Assembly (NCBI RefSeq): GCF_900625095.1
Contig: NZ_LR130760.1
Coordinates: 1,605,455-1,669,454 of the forward strand
DNA from: Acinetobacter ihumii
Lineage (GTDB): Bacteria; Pseudomonadota; Gammaproteobacteria; Pseudomonadales; Moraxellaceae
Direction: 5' to 3'
Length of the DNA: 64,000 nucleotides
The position numbers were made by a program, and so were the translations under genes. Below are positions 31,474-39,185 of this stretch, piece by piece (the first letter of the stretch is position 1; each line of letters begins with the position of its first letter). The notes under the pieces are model-generated. The model was not told where the DNA came from, made no database searches, and saw only the letters and a program-made list of their open reading frames with translations.

Positions 31474-31971
31474 TTATTTTTTCTGGGCTTGCAATAAAAT
31501 TTGTCCGCTTTGATCTAACATCAATAGCTCATTGCCCTGTAGCTTAAACCGTTTTACTCGCTGTAGAGCATCAATCAATTCGGCTTCCTGTGCTAAAGCA
31601 CCATCACAGCTTTGATGACCTGCCCGAACATCCAGATCTAACTGCTGTAAAGCAAAATTATAGGTATAACGACCAAAAATTGCATTACAGCCTGTACTGC
31701 CCTGCACCGTTTGTACGGCTGAGTTCAAGACTAAAAAAGGAGTCTGATTAAAGAACTTGGTCCGCTTTTGATGAACAAGACTCAATGTCCATGTCACATC
31801 CTGTACCCCATCTACACTTTTTCGCGCAGGCTGAACATGCTGTGGACTCACCCGCGAATGAGCATGTTGCGAGGCAACCTTATTTTTTTGTACAGGAGCT
31901 GTTGTACTTTGGCAAGCTGCCAATCCCAAAAAAGAACCTAAAAACAGTAATTTGTGTAAAGATTTTTTCAC
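31474..31971 (-). CDS. META-domain (HslJ-like) lipoprotein
   Basis: 165 residues. Lipobox LAAC places the lipidated Cys at residue 20; a His/Gln/Ser-rich linker (about 28-55) leads to a META domain (about 58-160) with GSTGCNAIFGRY and the conserved second cysteine in HQSCDG. The family includes HslJ, linked to novobiocin resistance in E. coli, but no clear biochemical role is established. Convergent with the phosphodiesterase gene and divergent from the desaturase. Confidence 0.82.
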   Translation of the reverse strand: MKKSLHKLLFLGSFLGLAACQSTTAPVQKNKVASQHAHSRVSPQHVQPARKSVDGVQDVTWTLSLVHQKRTKFFNQTPFLVLNSAVQTVQGSTGCNAIFGRYTYNFALQQLDLDVRAGHQSCDGALAQEAELIDALQRVKRFKLQGNELLMLDQSGQILLQAQKK

Positions 31972-32084
31972 AAAATGCCTACCCTTATTGAGTCATCGTT
32001 TATCTTTCATAAAGATGATGGATCTTGCGATAAAATCAATAAACACATTGTTGAATTCTGTTACTGTTTTGCGGGATACACTTG

Positions 32085-32132
32085 TACAATATTGCTAGTG
32101 AACATGTGTTCGCTCATGTTAGTATGTTCACT
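32085..32132 (+). promoter_or_regulatory. Desaturase promoter with FabR/DesT-like operator
   Basis: A -10-like TACAAT (32085-32090) is followed at 32097-32114 by AGTGAACATGTGTTCGCT, whose two 8-base arms (AGTGAACA / TGTTCGCT) are complementary but for one base. A further arm ATGTTCACT lies at 32124-32132. The layout A-G-Y-G-x-A-C-A..T-G-T-T-x-G-C-T is that of the FabR and DesT sites upstream of unsaturated fatty acid genes as I remember them. Confidence 0.55.
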
Positions 32133-32214
32133 TCATAGCCCGTCATGTTGGTTATCGTTTCAGGGCCAGATCGAATTATTTAAACCTTTCATACAAAGGT
32201 TTTCAGGAGCGCTG

Positions 32215-33390
32215 ATGGAGATGAATACTCCCGCAACTCAAGCCCCAATTAACTGGATTGCAATTTTTGCTTTAGTTTTTTTACCTATTGTCGCGATCAT
32301 TGCGATTCCGTTTTATGCTTATCATCATGATTTTAGCTTAGCTGCATGGATCAGTATGTTTGTATTACTTGGATTCAGTAGTCTAGGCATTACTGCAGGT
32401 TATCATCGCCTATGGGCACATCGTGCTTATGAAGCATCCTTGCCTTTAAAAATTATGCTTATGATTATGGGAACCTTTGCGGTTCAAAATAGTATCTTGT
32501 TCTGGGCATCGGGACATCGTACCCATCATCGCCATGTGGATGATATTGATAAAGACCCATACTCAATTAAAAAAGGTTTCTGGTATGCACATCTAGGCTG
32601 GATGCTACGTGACTATCCTGCGGCAGAACCAAACTTTAAAAATGCCCCAGATTTGTTGAATGACAAACTCGTCATGTTTCAGCATAAATATTACATTGTC
32701 ATGGTCGTTGCGGTTCACGTGGTGATTCTGGGTGCAGTCGGCTGGGCAGTCGGCGATATCTGGGGGGTGATGTTATTGGGTGGTTTGGTTCGTTTGATTT
32801 TGAGCCATCATGTTACCTTCTTTATTAACTCGCTGTGTCATATGTGGGGCAAACGTCCTTATACCGACGAAAATACAGCGCGTGATAATTTCTGGCTGGC
32901 CATTGCCACTTGGGGTGAGGGCTATCATAACTATCACCATATCTTCCAATACGACTATCGTAATGGGGTGAAATGGTGGCAATATGACCCAACTAAATGG
33001 TTGATCTGGTCTTGTTCAAAGTTGGGTTTAGCCAAAAACTTACGCCGTATCCCAAGCTTTAATATTCAAAAAGCCGAATTAGCGATGCGCTTTAAATATG
33101 CTGAACAGGATTTGGCAATTTATGGTCATGATGTCAATACTGACCTTGCTCAAATGAAGCAACGTATTGCGCAGGAATATGAAGCATTTACCCTGACTCT
33201 CAATGACTGGGCAAAGCTCAAAGAGCAAGAGTTACAAGCTAAAAAAGCAGCGGTGGCTGAAAAGATTCACCAAATGGATCATAAACTTAAAGTCGATTTT
33301 CAGTTACTTGAACATCGTTTAAGTCACCACCGAGAATGTTTAGAAACCTTGATGCGTAACGTTAAAAAACGCAATCCTGTTTCACAATAG
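32215..33390 (+). CDS. Membrane fatty acyl-CoA desaturase (delta-9 type)
   Basis: 392 residues from ATG 32215, preceded by AGGAG; the open frame upstream covers the promoter and is not coding. Four or more membrane segments, with the three histidine boxes of the di-iron desaturases: HRLWAH (residue 64), HRTHHRH (101) and HNYHH (about 240). Introduces a double bond into acyl-CoA with oxygen. A charged, helical C-terminal extension of about 100 residues follows the catalytic part. The operator just upstream suggests control by a FabR/DesT-type repressor. Confidence 0.93.
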   Translation: MEMNTPATQAPINWIAIFALVFLPIVAIIAIPFYAYHHDFSLAAWISMFVLLGFSSLGITAGYHRLWAHRAYEASLPLKIMLMIMGTFAVQNSILFWASGHRTHHRHVDDIDKDPYSIKKGFWYAHLGWMLRDYPAAEPNFKNAPDLLNDKLVMFQHKYYIVMVVAVHVVILGAVGWAVGDIWGVMLLGGLVRLILSHHVTFFINSLCHMWGKRPYTDENTARDNFWLAIATWGEGYHNYHHIFQYDYRNGVKWWQYDPTKWLIWSCSKLGLAKNLRRIPSFNIQKAELAMRFKYAEQDLAIYGHDVNTDLAQMKQRIAQEYEAFTLTLNDWAKLKEQELQAKKAAVAEKIHQMDHKLKVDFQLLEHRLSHHRECLETLMRNVKKRNPVSQ

Positions 33391-33414
33391 AATATACACA
33401 TCTAGCTCTCCATC

Positions 33415-33446
33415 AAAAAAGCCAATCAATGATGATTGGCTTTTTT
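33415..33446. terminator. Bidirectional terminator between desaturase and relA
   Basis: GCCAATCA, loop ATGA, TGATTGGC with six A before and six T after; it suits two convergent genes. Confidence 0.9.
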
Positions 33447-33479
33447 GTGTTTGGACATTCACTACAGCTGAACGCGCAG

Positions 33480-35786
33480 TTAATTTCCTTGCACCAAGCG
33501 TCGCGCACTGATAATTCCTGGCTGCTGCTCAAGACGTGCCAACAAACGCGATAGTTGTGCAAGCCCCTTCACTTCAATCAATAGTTTCATATTGGCGATT
33601 CCATCTGCTTCGGAAATGGTGTTCACCTGACGAATATTAATCTGATCCGAGAAAATCACCTGCGTCAGATCTTTCAGCAAACCACGACGGTCATAGGCAT
33701 CAATCACGATTTGCACACTTTGACCACGGGTCGGCTGCATTTCCCAATCCGCTTCGACTGCACGCTCTGGTTCATGCTTGATCATCCGCTGATAATCTGG
33801 GCAGCCAATTTTGTGAATACTAACGCCACGATTCAACGTGATATATCCACCAATCGATTCGCCATGCACTGGCTGACAACACTGTGCAATGTGCAGTTCG
33901 ACATTGTCCAGACCATCAATCAAAATGCCATGTGCGGACAAGGTGTGACTGGCACGTGGATTCAGCGTTGGTTTTAATACCAGTTCAGGCTCATCATTAT
34001 CCAGATGCATCTGACGATTAATCTGATTGATCAGTGCATGCAAACTAATGTCACCACTCACCAGATTCACCAGAATGTCATCACCTGTTTTAACATTGAA
34101 GTGCGATGAATAATCGTTCAGGTCGATACTTTTTGGGTGAATTGCTAAACGTGCCAATTCTTTATTTAGAATTTCACGTCCCACTTCCAGATTTTTGCTG
34201 CGATCCTGCTGTCTAAACCAGTGACGGAGTTTATCGCGAGCACGGGCTGTTTTGATATAACCCAGTGAATTAACCAGCCAATCACGATTCGGTTCACGAT
34301 CTTTTTTGGTTAAAATCTCAACCTGTTCACCTGTTTTTAACGCATAAGTGAGTGGCACATAACGCTGATTGACCCGTGCGGCGTAGCATTTATTACCGAC
34401 TTCGGTATGTACATGGTAGGCAAAATCCAAAACGGTAGAACCACGTGGCAATTCTTTAATATCACCATCACGGCTGAATACATAAATTTTTTCAAAGTCT
34501 TCAAAATTTTGAAGATCTTCCAGATTTTCCGACTCATCATCATGTTTATGCACATTACTTTCATTACGTTCCTGATAATGTTCAAGTACCGCACGCAAGG
34601 AATGTAAGCGATGATTAAAAGAATGATCTGTGTTTTTCGCACCTTCTTTATAGTTGAAGTGCGAACATACTCCAAGCTCTGCTTCTTCATGCATTTCATA
34701 AGTACGAATCTGTACTTCGAGTGATTTGTTTTCAGCAATCACCGCAGTATGCAAAGAGCGATAACCATTGGCTTTCGGATTGGTAATATAATCATCAAAT
34801 TGATGCGGAATATGACGCCAAATCTGATGAACAAGACCAAGCGAGTGATAGCATTCAGGAATGGTATTGACCAGTACACGTAGCGCGCGGATATCATACA
34901 ATTGATCGAAACTTAAGTTTTTACTCTTCATTTTTCGATAAATTGAATAAATGTGTTTTACCCGACCTGTAATTTCAGCCTCAATCGCATGTTCACCTAA
35001 TTCCGTTTTGAGCTTATCAATGACAAACTGAATGTATTGCTCTCGCTCCAGCCGTTTTTCATTGAGCAAAGATGCAATTTCTTTATAACGATCTGGTGCC
35101 AGATAACGGAACGCTAAATCTTCAAGTTCCCATTTGAGCTGTGCAATCCCTAAACGGTGCGCCAATGGCGAATAGATCGTTAAAATTTCTCGTGCTACAC
35201 GTTCCTGCCGTTCACGCGATGAAGTCGCTAACTCACGCAGTGCCAATGTACGTTCGGCTAATTTAATCAGTACAACACGCACATCTTCCGTCACTGAAAT
35301 CAGCATTTTGTAGATGCCGCTTAAGTGTTCACGCTGGTTATTGTTAAAATGATCTTCTAAACGTTTATTCTTTTCAATCAGTTCAGATAATTTACCCATT
35401 GCCAAAGTGCCTTTGACAAGGTTATAGACCTGATCTCCAAATTTTTTCTGAATCTCGTCAAGTGTAATGACATTTTCACGGACGCAACGATACAACATGG
35501 CAGCACATAAAGTATCTTCATCTACATGTAAATGCGCCAGAATATCGGCCATACCAATCCCGGTTGAGAAAGTATGCGAAGAATGATTGGCACTGAGAGC
35601 CAGCTCTTTTTGTAGTATATGATAGGCAATACTTTCTAGCTGTTGCAGTTTAGCCCCGTCTAAAATTTCACGAACACGATCTAACCAAGTGGCAAGTTCG
35701 CGTTGTGCTTCTTCGGCATGTTCTACAGTCGTTTCCTCTGACAACTCAATCAGTCGTTCAGGTAACTGTTCACGTACTGTGACCAT
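33480..35786 (-). CDS. relA: (p)ppGpp synthetase RelA
   Basis: 768 residues. Makes ppGpp on stalled ribosomes. Order: N-terminal pseudo-hydrolase domain (about 30-190), in which the HD pair of SpoT is replaced by LYRCVRENV, so hydrolysis is not expected; synthetase domain (about 240-370) with YDIRALRV and FDDYITNPKANGYRSLH; TGS domain (about 410-470); conserved-cysteine region (HIAQCCQPVHGE, about 625); C-terminal ACT domain. The acidic loop typical of monofunctional RelA reads QFDD instead of EFDD. Last gene of the cysM-exonuclease-rlmD-relA block. Confidence 0.95.
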   Translation of the reverse strand: MVTVREQLPERLIELSEETTVEHAEEAQRELATWLDRVREILDGAKLQQLESIAYHILQKELALSANHSSHTFSTGIGMADILAHLHVDEDTLCAAMLYRCVRENVITLDEIQKKFGDQVYNLVKGTLAMGKLSELIEKNKRLEDHFNNNQREHLSGIYKMLISVTEDVRVVLIKLAERTLALRELATSSRERQERVAREILTIYSPLAHRLGIAQLKWELEDLAFRYLAPDRYKEIASLLNEKRLEREQYIQFVIDKLKTELGEHAIEAEITGRVKHIYSIYRKMKSKNLSFDQLYDIRALRVLVNTIPECYHSLGLVHQIWRHIPHQFDDYITNPKANGYRSLHTAVIAENKSLEVQIRTYEMHEEAELGVCSHFNYKEGAKNTDHSFNHRLHSLRAVLEHYQERNESNVHKHDDESENLEDLQNFEDFEKIYVFSRDGDIKELPRGSTVLDFAYHVHTEVGNKCYAARVNQRYVPLTYALKTGEQVEILTKKDREPNRDWLVNSLGYIKTARARDKLRHWFRQQDRSKNLEVGREILNKELARLAIHPKSIDLNDYSSHFNVKTGDDILVNLVSGDISLHALINQINRQMHLDNDEPELVLKPTLNPRASHTLSAHGILIDGLDNVELHIAQCCQPVHGESIGGYITLNRGVSIHKIGCPDYQRMIKHEPERAVEADWEMQPTRGQSVQIVIDAYDRRGLLKDLTQVIFSDQINIRQVNTISEADGIANMKLLIEVKGLAQLSRLLARLEQQPGIISARRLVQGN

Positions 35787-35814
35787 ACCATTCTCCTATG
35801 GTGATACTCATATT

Positions 35815-37206
35815 TTAATCGTTTATCTCTTTGATTTTTTCAAATAAAGCAATGGATTCGACATGACCTGTATGGGTAAACATGTCCATTACCCCTGCCT
35901 TTTTTAATTGGTACCCTTGCTCAGCCAGTACACTTGCATCCCTTGCCAATGTTGCTGGATTACACGATACATAAACGATTCTTTTTGCTCCAAAGTTTGG
36001 GATATATTGCATAACCTCAAAAGCACCCGCACGTGGAGGATCTATCAATAATGCATCAAATCCCCGTTTTGCCCAAGAATGATGCGAAAGATCTTTTGTT
36101 AAATCTTGTGAATAGAACTCGACCTGTGAAATATTATTGCGTTTTGCATTTTCCATTCCACGTTGTACCATTTCATCACTGCCTTCGACAGCAACAACCC
36201 GCCCAGTAACACCGACACGGCGCGCCAAAGCCAAACTAAAGTTGCCCAATCCACAGAATAAATCAAGCACTTGCTCGCCTTCGCGTAGCTGTAGCAATTC
36301 ACATGCCAATTGTACCATCTGCTGGTTTACACTTGGGTTAACTTGCGTAAAATCAACAGGAGAAAAAGCAAAATTTAAGTCAAAATCAGGCAAACTGTAA
36401 TGCAAACGCATCTCAGCGCGCAGGTCATCTATACGTTTTAAGCTGCTGGTATGACTTTTCGGTTGTAGATAAAGCTGCCAGCCTTTGTTTTGAACATACT
36501 TCAATAATGCCTGCTGATCTATATCAGCTAAGGGCTGCACATGGCGAATTAACAATGCAATTTCCTGATCGCCCATCGCCAATTCTATATGACCAATATC
36601 CGCTTTGCCTTTTAGACTTTGGAGTAATTGTTTTAATTCAGGCAAGGCATCTGACAATTGTTTTTGCAGAATCGGGCAGGTGTGAATTGAAGTTAAATGA
36701 TTACTCTGATGCTCTCTAAAACCCATCATTAACTTTTTCTTGGCTGCGAGATAACGCACCCCAATTCGCGCTCGATGCCGATAGTCCTGCCGCGCTGAAC
36801 GGATCGGGCTTAACCATTCAGTTGCTTCTAACCCCGCAAAATGTTGTAGATGAGACTTTAGAACATTCTGTTTTAATTCAATTTGCTCATCAGGATGCAT
36901 ATGCTGCATGCTACAGCCTCCGCACACGCCATAATGCGGACAAATCGGATCGACACGTAAGGCAGAAGGTTCGCTCAACAATTCAAGCAACTCACCTTCT
37001 TCCAAGCGTTTGGTTTCATGGCTAATTTTGGCTCGAACAGTTTCACCGGGTAAAGCATAGCGAATAAATACCTTCTTGCCGGTTTTGGCTTGAGGATGCG
37101 CTACATCTGTTCCGAAATGCGCAATACCCCGCCCCTCATGCGATAAGGATTCTACCTGAAATGTATAAATCGCAGGTTGGGCAGAAGATTTAACAGCATG
37201 TTTCAA
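35815..37206 (-). CDS. rlmD: 23S rRNA (uracil-1939-C5) methyltransferase
   Basis: 463 residues. SAM-dependent methylation of 23S rRNA. Parts: TRAM domain (about 12-75), an iron-sulfur cluster from [10 protein letters not shown] (Cys89, Cys95, Cys98) and a fourth cysteine in HTCPIL, then the Rossmann methyltransferase with [14 protein letters not shown] and the catalytic cysteine in [19 protein letters not shown] is the substrate-binding loop. Starts eight bases after the exonuclease gene and is followed by relA after 28. Confidence 0.95.
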   Translation of the reverse strand: MKHAVKSSAQPAIYTFQVESLSHEGRGIAHFGTDVAHPQAKTGKKVFIRYALPGETVRAKISHETKRLEEGELLELLSEPSALRVDPICPHYGVCGGCSMQHMHPDEQIELKQNVLKSHLQHFAGLEATEWLSPIRSARQDYRHRARIGVRYLAAKKKLMMGFREHQSNHLTSIHTCPILQKQLSDALPELKQLLQSLKGKADIGHIELAMGDQEIALLIRHVQPLADIDQQALLKYVQNKGWQLYLQPKSHTSSLKRIDDLRAEMRLHYSLPDFDLNFAFSPVDFTQVNPSVNQQMVQLACELLQLREGEQVLDLFCGLGNFSLALARRVGVTGRVVAVEGSDEMVQRGMENAKRNNISQVEFYSQDLTKDLSHHSWAKRGFDALLIDPPRAGAFEVMQYIPNFGAKRIVYVSCNPATLARDASVLAEQGYQLKKAGVMDMFTHTGHVESIALFEKIKEIND

Positions 37207-37214
37207 AAGATTAC

Positions 37215-38075
37215 CTAATTATTTGACGGGTTGTTTGACGAATGGGCGGGTATGTCGTGAAAATTCGAGGGGAAATAATGTTGGGTGAACTGAGTCTGTT
37301 GCGACGTGTGTTGCCACACCTGCAAAAACTCCGTGTGCTGGGACTGCTGTTGTAAATAAGCAATGGTGGCTTGAATCCATTGCTCATGATCCTGCGGCAA
37401 CAATTGACCTTTGAGTAACAACCAACGTAGATAAATCAGCCACGTGTTGAGCACATCACCTTCACAATAGCTGGTTAGCTTAAGCCATTGCTCCTGTTGA
37501 ACATAGGTTGGAACATGATAGCCTGACTCACCTCGTTTTCCCGGGAAACCGAGCAGTGATGCAATATCATCCAGCTTTTGAAAATTTCGACCGTTGAACA
37601 TTGCCATGACGTCCATGACATCGGTATGCCGATGATGATAACGATTTTGGTAGTTATTATAACGCTTTTGCGTATCTAACTCACCCTGATCGAACAAACT
37701 TGGCGCAGACAAACCATGATACATGGCACGAAACAAAATCACAGGTAAATCAAACTGCGAACCATTCCAGCTCACCAGAGTTGGATGACGCTTATCAAAA
37801 ATAGATAAAAATTTGGTTAAAATTTCTGCTTCTGAGTATTGTTCCTGACTAAAGGAAAACAGTCTTAAACCTTGCTCATCAATCCACAAACCGGAAATAC
37901 AGACAATTTCATGCAAAGGCAAACGCTGAAAATCCATGCCTGATTCCTGACGACGAATCTTGCTCAGTGCCTGCTCCAGATCATCATCAGGCAAATCCAG
38001 ATGATACAAATGCGCCCCCGCCTTTAAATCGGTCAAGGTTTCAATGTCAAAAACCAGTGTCGGAAAGCGCATCAT
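37215..38075 (-). CDS. Predicted 3'-5' exonuclease, PolB-like
   Basis: 286 residues. RNase H-fold DEDD exonuclease domain related to that of family B DNA polymerases. ExoI motif FDIETL (Asp10, Glu12), ExoII in [12 protein letters not shown] (about residue 110), ExoIII in [10 protein letters not shown] (about 205). No polymerase domain. Role probably in DNA repair or RNA processing; target unknown. The tail (last 35 residues) is Gln/His/Asn-rich. Lies between cysM and rlmD. ATG 38072 is an alternative start three bases in. Confidence 0.82.
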   Translation of the reverse strand: MMRFPTLVFDIETLTDLKAGAHLYHLDLPDDDLEQALSKIRRQESGMDFQRLPLHEIVCISGLWIDEQGLRLFSFSQEQYSEAEILTKFLSIFDKRHPTLVSWNGSQFDLPVILFRAMYHGLSAPSLFDQGELDTQKRYNNYQNRYHHRHTDVMDVMAMFNGRNFQKLDDIASLLGFPGKRGESGYHVPTYVQQEQWLKLTSYCEGDVLNTWLIYLRWLLLKGQLLPQDHEQWIQATIAYLQQQSQHTEFLQVWQHTSQQTQFTQHYFPSNFHDIPAHSSNNPSNN

Positions 38076-38101
38076 CTTCTCGATATTACTTTGTAAACGA
38101 T

Positions 38102-39031
38102 TTACGCAGGATCTTGCACAGAGAATAGCCCGGTCGATAAATAACGATCCCCCCGGTCACAGATAATGCAGACAATCACCGCATCTGGCTGTTCTTCTGC
38201 AATTTTGAGCGATGCCCAGACTGCACCGCCTGATGATGTTCCTGCACTAATCCCTTCTTCACGTGCCAGACGGCGCATGGTTTTTTCCGCTTCAATCTGT
38301 GGAATATCAATAATACGATCTACACGTGATGCATCAAAAATAGTGGGTAAATATTCTTTTGGCCAACGACGAATGCCTGCAATACTCGACCCTTCGGAAG
38401 GTTGTAAACCAATAATTTGAATCTCTGGATTTTGTTCTTTTAAGTATTTAGACACGCCCATAATGGTGCCCGTTGTGCCCATCGAACTGACAAAATGGGT
38501 AATTTTGCCGCCAGTTTGCTCCCAAATTTCAGGGCCTGTGGTTAAATAATGCGCTTCAACATTGTCAGGATTACCAAATTGATTCAATACCAAACCCTGA
38601 CCTTCTTCCTGCATTTTCAACGCTAAATCACGAGCACCTTCCATACCTTGTTGCTGCGTCACTTCAATCAGTTCTGCACCATAAGCCAACATGGCATCTT
38701 TTCGCTCCTGACTCATATTATTAGGCATGATCAGTTTCATTTTATAACCGCGCATGGCAGCAACCATTGCCAAGGCAATGCCCGTATTGCCACTGGTGGC
38801 TTCAATAAGAGTATCCCCCGGTTTAATCTGACCGCGCTTTTCTGCCTGCATAATCATGTTATAGGCGGGACGATCTTTTACAGAACCAGCAGGATTATTG
38901 CCCTCTAGTTTTGCCAATACTGTCGTTCGACTATTGGTAGCTAAACGCTGTAAACGAACCAAAGGCGTTTTACCTACATAGTGATCCAGTAAAAATTCAT
39001 CGGCAAAAAAATTAGGGTCTGTACTACTCAT
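38102..39031 (-). CDS. cysM: Cysteine synthase B (O-acetylserine sulfhydrylase)
   Basis: 309 residues. PLP enzyme making cysteine from O-acetylserine and sulfide or thiosulfate. The PLP lysine is Lys52 in NPAGSVKDRPA; TSGNTGIALAM and SSMGTTGTIMG bind the cofactor phosphate. It is divergent from gacS as in Pseudomonas, and heads the minus-strand block with the exonuclease, rlmD and relA. Confidence 0.94.
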   Translation of the reverse strand: MSSTDPNFFADEFLLDHYVGKTPLVRLQRLATNSRTTVLAKLEGNNPAGSVKDRPAYNMIMQAEKRGQIKPGDTLIEATSGNTGIALAMVAAMRGYKMKLIMPNNMSQERKDAMLAYGAELIEVTQQQGMEGARDLALKMQEEGQGLVLNQFGNPDNVEAHYLTTGPEIWEQTGGKITHFVSSMGTTGTIMGVSKYLKEQNPEIQIIGLQPSEGSSIAGIRRWPKEYLPTIFDASRVDRIIDIPQIEAEKTMRRLAREEGISAGTSSGGAVWASLKIAEEQPDAVIVCIICDRGDRYLSTGLFSVQDPA

Positions 39032-39155
39032 GATCTACACCTAAATCGAAGTGCGGCTATTGTATGAAAAAATGACCTTCACTGCATCCATTTCACAGGC
39101 TTTTTCTTGAAAATACTCAAAGCATCATCAGTTTCTGAGCAAGCCGTGCTAATAT

Positions 39156-39182
39156 GCCGATCAAAGAGATAGATCTGATCGG
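39156..39182 (+). promoter_or_regulatory. Inverted repeat directly before the gacS start codon
   Basis: CCGATCA (39157-39163) and TGATCGG (39176-39182) with a 12-base loop; the downstream arm ends three bases before ATG 39186. In RNA it would cover the ribosome entry region. No Shine-Dalgarno sequence is obvious here. Confidence 0.4.
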
Positions 39183-39185
39183 GCT

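Noticed and set aside
31975..32214. 80-residue N-terminal extension of the desaturase
   Set aside because: It covers the promoter and operator, has many cysteines and no conservation pattern; AGGAG precedes ATG 32215.
34337..34738. 133-codon frame within relA on the same strand
   Set aside because: It is a shifted frame inside relA with low-complexity composition; the relA frame is intact.
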